Shown: one piece after another, positions 1 through 5,862 of the stretch | Layout: every line of letters starts with the position of its first letter | How positions within the stretch are numbered: position 1 is the first letter of the stretch | Source of the DNA: Anaerolineae bacterium | Lineage (GTDB): Bacteria; Chloroflexota; Anaerolineae; 4572-78; J111 | Direction: 5' to 3' | DNA length: 9,510 nucleotides | NCBI GenBank assembly: GCA_020433835.1 | Contig: JAGRBY010000252.1 | Span: 1-9,510 of the forward strand | Translations under genes and position numbers: made by a program | Notes under the pieces: generated by a model | Told to the model about the DNA's origin: nothing | Databases searched by the model: none | The model's input: the letters and a program-made list of their open reading frames with translations, nothing else

Positions 1-219
1 TTATTCTGTTGTTAAGGTTCAACTCAATTTCTTAGCCTTCTGCCCTCAATACCGGAACGATGTTCTGATGTACGACAATTAAGGATTAAGGGAAAAAATT
101 TCGCTCTATTCCTTACTGCTTGATCTTTACTTCCTGAATACAGCGGCAACTTGAGTTCTCATCAAAATTGGTTATGGCGGAGGGTACTCGAAGACAAGTT
201 GAATGTCAAGCTCAAAAAT
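1..219. other. Gene-free left edge
   Basis: I see no supported gene here. The frame open from the left edge on the + strand (bases 2 to about 82, ending in TAA) gives about 26 residues with no recognisable family, and the - strand frames are broken by stops close to the edge. No tRNA-like cloverleaf, repeat or T-tailed hairpin stands out. The stretch probably belongs to the upstream intergenic region of the small gene at 278. Confidence 0.5.
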
Positions 220-247
220 TTGGCTGAATGGTATTCGCTATTATAAT
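220..247 (+). promoter_or_regulatory. Sigma-70-type promoter for the 70-aa gene
   Basis: TTGGCT at 220-225 (4 of 6 to the -35 consensus) is separated by 16 bases from a perfect TATAAT at 242-247. Transcription would start near 254, giving a leader of about 24 bases that contains AAGGAGG at 265-271. The spacing and the close fit to the downstream start codon make this the most natural promoter of the small gene. No operator-like repeat is visible around it. Confidence 0.7.
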
Positions 248-277
248 TCAACCATAAGAACTTGAAGGAGGTACAGC

Positions 278-490
278 ATGAGTGATGAAAGCACCATCAT
301 AAGAATTCGACGACGTGATCGCACCATGGTTTTCCCTGTGAATGAGCGAGACAAATTGCGTGAACTGTTAAAAGACCGCATTTGGTGGGATCGCCGCAGC
401 AACCGCTGGGCCGGTCGTGGCGATGTGGATGAATTAAAAGAAATTTTAGAAGAAGCCGGCTATACGGTAAAAGTAACCGGAGCCGGATAA
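278..490 (+). CDS. Small 70-aa protein of unknown function
   Basis: The start is fixed by an almost perfect Shine-Dalgarno sequence (AAGGAGGT at 265-272, 5 bases before ATG), by a consensus promoter upstream and by a strong terminator right after the stop, so this is a real monocistronic gene. The predicted order is strand (residues 6-12), strand (17-20), helix (24-33), a 'WWDRRSNRW' turn/strand (36-44), helix (50-59), strand (62-66). The protein is highly charged and has no signal peptide or membrane segment. The pattern helix, then W-D-x(5)-W, then helix ending in a Gly and a short strand recalls the small motif found before some SNF2-like helicase or HARP domains and in DUF5710-type modules, where it reads roughly 'RWD..kkaW'. 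That likeness is from memory and is only a fold-level hint. The Arg-rich N-terminus would suit nucleic acid binding, which is inference. The function is unknown. Confidence 0.82.
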   Translation: MSDESTIIRIRRRDRTMVFPVNERDKLRELLKDRIWWDRRSNRWAGRGDVDELKEILEEAGYTVKVTGAG

Positions 491-507
491 CAGCCGACGT
501 CAAAAAG

Positions 508-542
508 AAAAAAATCCGGGGTAGGTTGCCCCGGATTTTTTT
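508..542. terminator. Bidirectional intrinsic terminator
   Basis: TCCGGGG (515-521) pairs with CCCCGGA (529-535) around a 7-base loop. The stem is extended by A/T pairs (508-514 with 536-542). A run of T follows the stem on the + strand, and an equivalent T run follows it on the - strand. It lies between the stops of the convergent small gene (490) and L25 gene (563) and should serve both. Confidence 0.92.
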
Positions 543-562
543 CTTGGCAAAAACACCAACAC

Positions 563-1207
563 TTATTCGTCGTCGTCTCGTTTGGAAGCGGTAAGAACTT
601 CCGGCTCGGCGCTGGTGGTCGTTTCTTCCGATTCCTCGTCGTCGGCAACAACGCGAGGCGGCTCTACCTTGGCTACCATTGACTCCGGTTCGGATAAAAC
701 GGTAATATTATCCGGCATGGTCAGGTCAGCCACGGTAATTGTGTCGTTAAGTTCTTTTAACGTCTCAACGCTCACTTCAACCGAGGAGACAAGATCGGCA
801 GGCAGACATTCAATTTCAATTTCATCCAGCCCCTGGGTTAAGACCCCACCAAACTCTTCTACAGCGGGAGATTCGCCGATAAGATGAATCGGTATTTGTG
901 CAACCACCTTTTCGTCCATTTTTACCGCATAAAAATCGACGTGAATATAATTGCGTCTAATCACATCGCGCTGAATATCACGCGCCAGGGTCATAACCGA
1001 TTTACCACTGCTAACCTTTAAGGAAACCAGTTGGTGCGTACCGGCTTCATCCAAAACTTTGGTTAACGCTTTTTCTTCAATTTGCAACGGTGTTGACTCA
1101 ACATCTCTCCCGTATAAAATAACGGGTACAATACCTTGCTGCCGCAAGTGTCTAACATTTCGACCCTTTATTTCACGGGGTTCTGCTTTTAACTCTAAAG
1201 CATCCAT
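563..1207 (-). CDS. rplY: Large ribosomal subunit protein bL25, CTC form
   Basis: This protein binds 5S rRNA in the 50S subunit. Residues 1-95 form the L25/5S-binding domain, with the typical start 'ALELKAEPRE', the segment R22-x-x-G25-x-VPVILYG (27-33) and 'HVDFYAV' (89-95). Residues 100-183 form the beta-rich TL5/CTC C-terminal domain ('IPIHLIGESPAVEEFGGVL', then 'LPADL' and 'DLTMPDNITVL'). The last 30 or so residues are an acidic, Ser/Thr-rich tail ending DDDE. The length of 214 aa suits the two-domain CTC type and not the short E. coli L25. ATG at 1207-1205 is preceded by AAGGAG at a good distance. The gene is convergent with the small gene at 278 and divergent from moeA. E. coli L25 is known to repress its own mRNA; hairpins in the leader here (1240-1258, 1345-1376) could play a part, but that is inference. 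Confidence 0.96.
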   Translation of the reverse strand: MDALELKAEPREIKGRNVRHLRQQGIVPVILYGRDVESTPLQIEEKALTKVLDEAGTHQLVSLKVSSGKSVMTLARDIQRDVIRRNYIHVDFYAVKMDEKVVAQIPIHLIGESPAVEEFGGVLTQGLDEIEIECLPADLVSSVEVSVETLKELNDTITVADLTMPDNITVLSEPESMVAKVEPPRVVADDEESEETTTSAEPEVLTASKRDDDE

Positions 1208-1239
1208 AAGTGCTACTCCTTAAATTCCAAATATTTCAG

Positions 1240-1258
1240 GCGGCTGATGATGGGCCGC
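1240..1258 (-). other. Leader hairpin upstream of the L25 gene
   Basis: GCGGC (1240-1244) pairs with GCCGC (1254-1258) around a 9-base loop, ending 32 bases before the L25 start codon and outside its ribosome binding site. It has no T tail on the L25 strand. It may be a structural element of the L25 mRNA leader. The stem is only five G/C pairs, so chance is possible. Confidence 0.35.
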
Positions 1259-1327
1259 GTTTTATTGACAAGAGATTTACCCAACTGCTTTTCTTAAAGA
1301 AAGATTCGTGTCGATACAATCTTACAG

Positions 1328-1376
1328 GGCGATTGGGCAAATAAAAATCGCCTTACGTCAAGATACGTGGCGATTT
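1328..1376 (-). promoter_or_regulatory. Overlapping alternative hairpins, terminator-like towards L25
   Basis: AAATCGCC (1345-1352) can pair with GGCGATTT (1369-1376). An inner ACGT/ACGT stem (1355-1358 with 1365-1368) closes a 6-base loop, giving 12 pairs with a 2-base bulge. The same segment AATCGCC (1346-1352) can instead pair with GGCGATT at 1328-1334. Read on the L25 strand, the larger hairpin is followed by TTTTTAT and so looks like an intrinsic terminator, while the alternative pairing would break it. On the + strand no T run follows. Whether L25 transcripts start far enough upstream to include it is not known. Confidence 0.45.
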
Positions 1377-1460
1377 GTAGTATAGAACACTACTAACATA
1401 ACTTTCTAATTTTAATAATGATTGGTCTTTTCGTCAAATTCAATAAGAAGGTGATTAAAT

Positions 1461-2735
1461 ATGAAAAAAACAGCAAAAAACTCTCTCATTGCTGTTGAAG
1501 AAGCTCTAGAGACAATTTTAGAGAGTATAACGCCGGTAGCCACCGAGACCATTCCGTTGAACCAGAGCTTTGGCCGGGTACTCGCCGCACCGGTAGTTTC
1601 AACGATTAACGTACCGCCGTTTGCCAACTCAGCGATGGATGGCTACGCCATTGTGGCCGCCGATAGTCAAGGCGCGGCGCTCGATAGCCCTGTTGTGCTA
1701 ACCGTCGTTGACAACATCCCCGCCGGAGTTACCCCTAAAAAAACCATTACTCCGCATACCTGCGCCCGAATTATGACCGGTGCGCCCATGCCCCAAGGAG
1801 CTACGGCGGTGGTTCGCTTTGAAGAAACAAGCGAACAGATTTCAACGCATAGCGTGGCTAACGGGAAAGTTCTCGTTTATAATGCGATTTCAGAAGGCGA
1901 TAACGTTCGGCTGGCCGGAGAAGATATTCAAACGGGACAAACGGTTTTGAATGTCGGTCATCGGCTCCGGCCCCAAGATGTCGGCGTGCTGGCGGCTATC
2001 GGTCAGGCGACGGTTTCTGTTTATCGCAAACCCCGCGTGGCAATTTTAGCTACCGGCGATGAGCTGGTCGATGTCGATGAGCCGATTACGCCGGGCAAGA
2101 TTCGCAACTCGAACGAATATGTGCAGGCGGCGATGGTCGAAAAATACGGCGCGGAAGCCATCACGCTAGGGATCGCCCGCGACAATGTAACCGACTTAAC
2201 CGCCAAAATCCGAGCGGGGTTAGAGCAGCAGGTCGATCTTTTTCTGACCTCAGCCGGCGTTTCGGTTGGCGATTTTGATATGGTCAAAACCGTCTTGGCT
2301 GCCGAGGGGCAGGTGCAGTTTTGGCAGGTTGGCATCAAACCGGGTAAGCCGTTAGCCTTTGGTCAGCTCCACGCATCCAACACATCGGTACCGTTAATTG
2401 GTTTGCCCGGTAATCCGGTGGCGGCAATGGTCGCCTTCGAGGTTTTTGCTCGACCGGCTATCCTCAAACTGGGTGGTCGGTTGTCGTGGGAAAAGCGATC
2501 GGTCGTTGCCAATTTGGATGAAGATGTAACCAACAGCGGGCGACGTCACTATATGCGGGCCTTTGTTTACCCTACGTCCAACGGTTATCGAGTAACGACG
2601 CGCGGCAGCGGAGTGCAGGTACAAGGTTCAGGCATTTTAACCTCGATGGTTTGGGCCAACGGGCTGGTCGTTGTGCCGGAAAATACCCGGCATCTGCCGG
2701 TTGATACACCAGTTGAAGTCTGGATTCTTGACTGA
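1461..2735 (+). CDS. moeA: Molybdopterin molybdenumtransferase MoeA
   Basis: MoeA inserts molybdate into adenylylated molybdopterin, the last common step of molybdenum cofactor synthesis in the cytoplasm. The length (424 aa) is that of complete MoeA proteins (E. coli about 411). Landmarks in order are: 'NSAMDGYA' (56-63, conserved Asp60); 'RIMTGAPMPQGA' (103-114); the MoCF-binding (MogA-like) domain from about 190 with 'LATGDEL' (196-202) and 'PGKIRNSN' (211-218); 'TSAGVSVGDFDMVK' (263-276); 'GIKPGKPLAFG' (291-301); 'GLPGNPVAAM' (314-323); and the C-terminal beta-barrel domain from about 345. The start ATG follows AGAAGGTGAT (1446-1455), a good match to the 16S tail, 5 bases upstream. No other cofactor gene is next to it. 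The 135 bases to the next gene contain no clear terminator, so some read-through into the DsbA-like gene is possible. Confidence 0.96.
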   Translation: MKKTAKNSLIAVEEALETILESITPVATETIPLNQSFGRVLAAPVVSTINVPPFANSAMDGYAIVAADSQGAALDSPVVLTVVDNIPAGVTPKKTITPHTCARIMTGAPMPQGATAVVRFEETSEQISTHSVANGKVLVYNAISEGDNVRLAGEDIQTGQTVLNVGHRLRPQDVGVLAAIGQATVSVYRKPRVAILATGDELVDVDEPITPGKIRNSNEYVQAAMVEKYGAEAITLGIARDNVTDLTAKIRAGLEQQVDLFLTSAGVSVGDFDMVKTVLAAEGQVQFWQVGIKPGKPLAFGQLHASNTSVPLIGLPGNPVAAMVAFEVFARPAILKLGGRLSWEKRSVVANLDEDVTNSGRRHYMRAFVYPTSNGYRVTTRGSGVQVQGSGILTSMVWANGLVVVPENTRHLPVDTPVEVWILD

Positions 2736-2870
2736 GAGTCTTAATTTCGCTAAACTTTCCAATTAACAAAATCGACCCTTATGCAAACTTTATCGTTACG
2801 GGCGATTGTTACTCCCCTGTGACGGGCACTGACCGGATAACAAATTCAATTTATATAGGTGAAATAAATT

Positions 2871-3548
2871 ATGGCAAAAAACAGGAAATCGAGCCGGAGA
2901 GCAGTTCAAACCCAAAAGAGTTCGGGTATCTCGCCGGTTATGATCGGCGTGGTTGTAGCCGGAGTTCTTTTGATTGTGGCAGGACTAATCTATTTGGGCA
3001 ATCAAGGGACAGAACCGGTTGCTCTTGATTTGACCAGTTTTCCAACTCTGGGCGATCCGAACGCGCCGGTAACCATGGTAGAATATTCTGACTTGGGCTG
3101 CCCTCACTGTCGGGCATTCAACACAGAAAAATTTGAGCAGCTAAAAACCGAGTATATCGACAGCGGCCAGGTGAAATATGTCGTGCATCCCTATTATCTG
3201 GGCAATCCTCAAATCGGTTTAGCCACCCAGGCAGCCTGGTGCGCCTACGATCAAGGTGGCTATTTTGAGTTCCAACACGCCATGTTTGAACGACAGGGGC
3301 AGATTGGGTATACCACAGACGCCCTGGCCGCTTTAGCCACCGAACTGGGTCTCGATGGCGATGCCATAGCCCAGTGCGTAAGCAGTGGAACCCACAGCAG
3401 CGATGTTGAGAGCGCCCGACAGGCAGCCACCCGGCGCGGTGTTAATTCTACGCCCACCTTCTTTGTTAACAACCAGCGTATTGAAGGCAATGTACCTATC
3501 GCCCAATTTGAGAGTGTTATTAATCAAGAAGTAGCTTTTGCCCAGTAA
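2871..3548 (+). CDS. Membrane-anchored DsbA-family thioredoxin-fold protein
   Basis: A basic N-terminus (residues 1-19, many K/R) followed by one hydrophobic segment (about 22-43) indicates an N-in signal anchor with the catalytic domain outside the membrane. The domain contains 'YSDLGCPHC' with the active-site C77-P-H-C80, as in DsbA-type oxidoreductases, and the cis-proline loop 'STPTFFVN' with Pro195. Two further cysteines, C124 and C169, lie in the inserted helical region and may form a structural disulfide. The likely role is forming or exchanging disulfides in exported proteins. It matches the DSBA/Thioredoxin_4 type common in Gram-positive and Chloroflexota genomes. No VKOR or DsbB partner lies beside it in this window. 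ATG at 2871 is preceded by AGGTGA (2857-2862), 8 bases away. An overlapping reading frame from 2819 is not used. Confidence 0.92.
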   Translation: MAKNRKSSRRAVQTQKSSGISPVMIGVVVAGVLLIVAGLIYLGNQGTEPVALDLTSFPTLGDPNAPVTMVEYSDLGCPHCRAFNTEKFEQLKTEYIDSGQVKYVVHPYYLGNPQIGLATQAAWCAYDQGGYFEFQHAMFERQGQIGYTTDALAALATELGLDGDAIAQCVSSGTHSSDVESARQAATRRGVNSTPTFFVNNQRIEGNVPIAQFESVINQEVAFAQ

Positions 3549-3559
3549 CATCCTATTTT

Positions 3560-3598
3560 ATTACACGCAACCGCAAAACAAAGGTCGGTGTAATTTTT
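3560..3598 (+). terminator. Probable terminator of the DsbA-like gene
   Basis: ATTACAC (3560-3566) pairs with GTGTAAT (3588-3594). The T of the stem runs into TTTT (3595-3598). Short ACC/GGT pairing (3570-3572 with 3583-3585) may tighten the loop. It begins 11 bases after the stop of the DsbA-like gene. The stem is A/T-rich, so this is only a moderate terminator. Confidence 0.5.
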
Positions 3599-3655
3599 AG
3601 CAAGCACTTTCGTTTCAACAACGTGCAGCGACGCTAATTTTTTTGAGACTCAATA

Positions 3656-3684
3656 GAGCCAGGGGTATCCCTGGCTCATTTTAT
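3656..3684 (+). terminator. Strong hairpin (terminator or attenuator) before the deaminase gene
   Basis: GAGCCAGGG (3656-3664) pairs perfectly with CCCTGGCTC (3669-3677) around the tetraloop GTAT and is followed by ATTTTAT. It ends only 31 bases before the deaminase start, leaving little room for a separate promoter downstream. It could be the true end of the upstream transcript, or an attenuator in the leader of the deaminase mRNA. I see no match to a riboswitch class I know, including the SAH riboswitch. Confidence 0.6.
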
Positions 3685-3708
3685 ACCGTAATCAAGTTGA
3701 GGAAACGT

Positions 3709-5697
3709 ATGTCAAAACAATCTGTAGATATCCTTTTAACAAACGGCTGGCTGGTGACCATGGACAGCCAAATGAATATTTATCCCAGCGGAGCCATAGC
3801 GATTAAAGACGATCGCATTGAAGCCGTCGGTCCTTCGGCTGAAATAGAGGATGCTTATACAGCCACCACGGTCATCAACTGCCAAAACTGCATTATTAGC
3901 CCTGGCCTGATAAATGCCCACACCCATGCCCCCATGACGCTGCTGCGCGGTTTAGCCGATGACCTACGCCTGGATGTTTGGCTGTATGGCTATATGATGC
4001 CGGTTGAGCGCGAGTTTGTCGGGCATAATTTCTGTTACATCGGCACGCTGCTGGCCTGTGCCGAAATGATTCGCTCCGGCGTTACCACATTCAACGATAT
4101 GTATTATCACGAATCCGAAGTTGCTCGCGCCACGGCCGAAGCCGGGATGCGGGCTATTTTGGGGCAAACGATTCTTAAATTCCCTTCGCCTGATGCCACC
4201 AATTATGATGAGAGCATCGAATACTGCCGTAATTTCATTGAGGCGTGGCTCAATCACCCGCTCATCATCCCTTCCGTGGCTCCCCATGCTCCCTACACCG
4301 CTACGCCCGATATGCTTAAAATTTGTGTCGCCCTGGCAACCGAGTATGACGTACCGCTCCACATTCACGTGGCCGAAACAGCCCTGGAGCAAAAGACCAG
4401 CCTCGCCGCTTATAACACCACCGTAGTCCCGTGGCTGGATCAGTACAATCTGTTTGATGCTAAAGTCATCGCCGCTCACTGTGTGCATCTGCAAGAAAAT
4501 GAAATGTATATGATGCACAATCACAAAGCCGGCATAGCGCACTGCCCCAGCAGCAATTTAAAACTGGCCAGCGGCGTGGCCCCGATCCAAAAAATGGTCG
4601 ATATGGGGCTGCACATCGGCATCGGCACCGACGGCCCGGCCTCCAATAACGATCTGGATATGTTCGAAGAAACACGCCTGGCTGCGTTTCTGCAAAAAGG
4701 CATCTTCAACGACCCCACCTTGCTATCGGCCAAACAGGCTTGGGCCTTGGCAACTATTGAAGGCGCGCATGCGCTGCATATCAGCCACTTAACCGGCTCG
4801 CTTGAAGCGGGTAAACGGGCCGATATCGCCGTTATCACCGCCAATAACACCCATCAGCTTCCCCGCTTCGCTCGCGATCCGGAAGGCGTTTATGCCCAGT
4901 TGGTCTACGCCACCAAAGCCACCGACGTGCGCGATGTGCTGGTTAACGGCCAGATTCTGATGCAAAACAAAAAGTTGCTCACCATCGACGAAAAATTCGT
5001 TATCAAAGAAGCCCGCAAGATCGCCAAACGGATCGATGCCTTCCTGACCGCCCGTGAGGGCAATCTCATGTCTAAAATTCTGGCAATTGGTGCCGATTTC
5101 ATCCCCCAGGAAACCTTTGAGGTTCAAGTTAAGGTTGGCCTGCCGGAGATGATCGATTTGAAACAGATGCTTCAAGACGCCGGTCTATCGCCCTTCCGGC
5201 CGTCTATTCGGGAGCAGTACGATACCTATTTCTTCTTCGATACTCCTGAAATTGGCCGGCTGCGCTTTCGAGAAGACCGTCTCAAAGATGACGCCGGCAA
5301 TCTCAGAGAAACGTTTTACCGGATGACCTTAATGGGACCAACCAATGAAAAAGAGTTCGAGAATTCCGTACTGTTGAACCGAGCACGCTATACAGCCTCG
5401 ACTCATCACAGTTTGCGCTTTAACCGCGAATATTTCAAGCCGGTTTCTGAGCGCGAGGTCATAAAAAAGCGCCATCGCTGCCACGTTATCTACAAAGAAA
5501 CCGATTTTGATATCAATTTGGATCAGCTTGAAGGCAAAGAGGCAAATAACGTCTATTTTGAGATTAAAAGCCGAACGTGGTCGGCCAAAGATGCTCTCTA
5601 CAAGGCAGAGTTAATCGGCGAACTGCTGGAGAGACTTCAGTTTAAAGAGGAAGATCAATTTAAAGTGGAGTATGTGGATATTGTAGGATCGATGTAA
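3709..5697 (+). CDS. mtaD: MTA/SAH deaminase-type amidohydrolase fused to a CYTH-like domain
   Basis: The protein has 662 aa in two parts. Residues 1-453 are a complete metal-dependent amidohydrolase close to S-adenosylhomocysteine/5'-methylthioadenosine deaminase. The evidence is 'NAHTHAPMTLLRGLADDL' with H71 and H73, 'APHAPYT' (H193), 'HIHVAET' with H220 and E223, 'AHCVH' (H257), 'GIGTDGPASNN' with D308, and the closing 'GSLEAGKRADIAVI'. The usual family length is about 400-450 aa. Residues 454-662 resemble a CYTH/triphosphate tunnel domain: 'FEVQVK' (470-475), 'YDTYFF', 'GRLRFRED' (516-523), 'KKRHR' (586-590), 'LDQLEG', 'FEIKSR' (617-622). The first part should convert MTA or SAH to the inosyl form; the role of the second is unknown. 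ATG at 3709 follows GAGG (3699-3702) and starts the family's normal N-terminus. A longer frame from TTG at 3643 would run through the hairpin and is rejected. The two parts are in one uninterrupted frame. Confidence 0.88.
   Translation: MSKQSVDILLTNGWLVTMDSQMNIYPSGAIAIKDDRIEAVGPSAEIEDAYTATTVINCQNCIISPGLINAHTHAPMTLLRGLADDLRLDVWLYGYMMPVEREFVGHNFCYIGTLLACAEMIRSGVTTFNDMYYHESEVARATAEAGMRAILGQTILKFPSPDATNYDESIEYCRNFIEAWLNHPLIIPSVAPHAPYTATPDMLKICVALATEYDVPLHIHVAETALEQKTSLAAYNTTVVPWLDQYNLFDAKVIAAHCVHLQENEMYMMHNHKAGIAHCPSSNLKLASGVAPIQKMVDMGLHIGIGTDGPASNNDLDMFEETRLAAFLQKGIFNDPTLLSAKQAWALATIEGAHALHISHLTGSLEAGKRADIAVITANNTHQLPRFARDPEGVYAQLVYATKATDVRDVLVNGQILMQNKKLLTIDEKFVIKEARKIAKRIDAFLTAREGNLMSKILAIGADFIPQETFEVQVKVGLPEMIDLKQMLQDAGLSPFRPSIREQYDTYFFFDTPEIGRLRFREDRLKDDAGNLRETFYRMTLMGPTNEKEFENSVLLNRARYTASTHHSLRFNREYFKPVSEREVIKKRHRCHVIYKETDFDINLDQLEGKEANNVYFEIKSRTWSAKDALYKAELIGELLERLQFKEEDQFKVEYVDIVGSM
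5054..5070 (+). promoter_or_regulatory. Possible internal ribosome binding site and start at the fusion junction
   Basis: GTGAGGG (5054-5060) lies 7 bases before an in-frame ATG (5068-5070) that opens the CYTH-like part with 'MSKILAIG'. The position, spacing and Met at the exact domain boundary suggest that this was once, or still is, a separate start giving a 209-aa CYTH-like protein. No stop separates it from the deaminase. Confidence 0.4.
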
Positions 5698-5738
5698 CCG
5701 CATCGAGTAAGCTTGCAAATCTAAGCCGAAAAACGTTT

Positions 5739-5846
5739 ACCACAGAAATAAGGTGACAGTCACTTTTTGCTAGTGACTGTCACCTTAAATCCGAGTTCAC
5801 AGAGATTTTTCTTGTGTGCTTTGCCTATCTTCTATGGCTCTGTGGT
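5739..5846. repeat. Short interspersed repeat bounded by ACCACAGA/TCTGTGGT
   Basis: ACCACAGA (5739-5746) and TCTGTGGT (5839-5846) are inverted copies enclosing about 92 bases. The interior also holds CACAGAGA and several TGTG-type words. Intergenic pieces rich in 'ACCACAGAG' and 'CTCTGTGGT' are, from memory, common scattered elements in many environmental bacterial genomes. This copy carries the large palindrome at 5749-5787 inside it. It fills most of the gap between the convergent deaminase fusion and mtaB, and no protein is encoded in it. Confidence 0.5.
5749..5787. repeat. Perfect 16-bp palindrome, REP-like
   Basis: TAAGGTGACAGTCACT (5749-5764) and AGTGACTGTCACCTTA (5772-5787) are exact inverted copies around a 7-base loop, TTTTGCT. 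Within each arm, GTGAC and GTCAC form a second, smaller symmetry. The hairpin is very stable but is followed by TTAAAT and not a T run, so it is not a textbook terminator. It could still act as a transcript end or mRNA stabiliser for the two convergent genes. Its form fits a REP/MITE-type mobile hairpin; one copy alone cannot prove that. Confidence 0.75.
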
Positions 5847-5862
5847 TTTTATTTGGCGTGGC

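Noticed and set aside
1265..1270. TTGACA on the + strand as the -35 of a moeA promoter
   Set aside because: No acceptable -10 lies 15-19 bases downstream; the best TACAAT (1315-1320) is far too distant.
2852..2857. TATATA just before the DsbA-like gene as a -10 element, with CTGACC as -35
   Set aside because: The transcript would start downstream of the AGGTGA ribosome binding site, so it is more likely just an A/T-rich leader.
2819..3028. A 69-codon frame on the + strand starting before the DsbA-like gene
   Set aside because: It overlaps the signal anchor coding region in another frame and has no protein features, while the DsbA-like frame has a fitting ribosome binding site and a full-length domain.
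3643..3708. Longer N-terminus of the deaminase from a TTG codon
   Set aside because: The 22 extra residues would be encoded by the hairpin at 3656-3677. The family N-terminus begins at the ATG at 3709, which has its own GAGG.
3964..4542. A 192-codon open frame on the - strand inside the deaminase gene
   Set aside because: It is opposite the metal-binding core of a well-conserved enzyme, has no ribosome binding site and no recognisable protein pattern.
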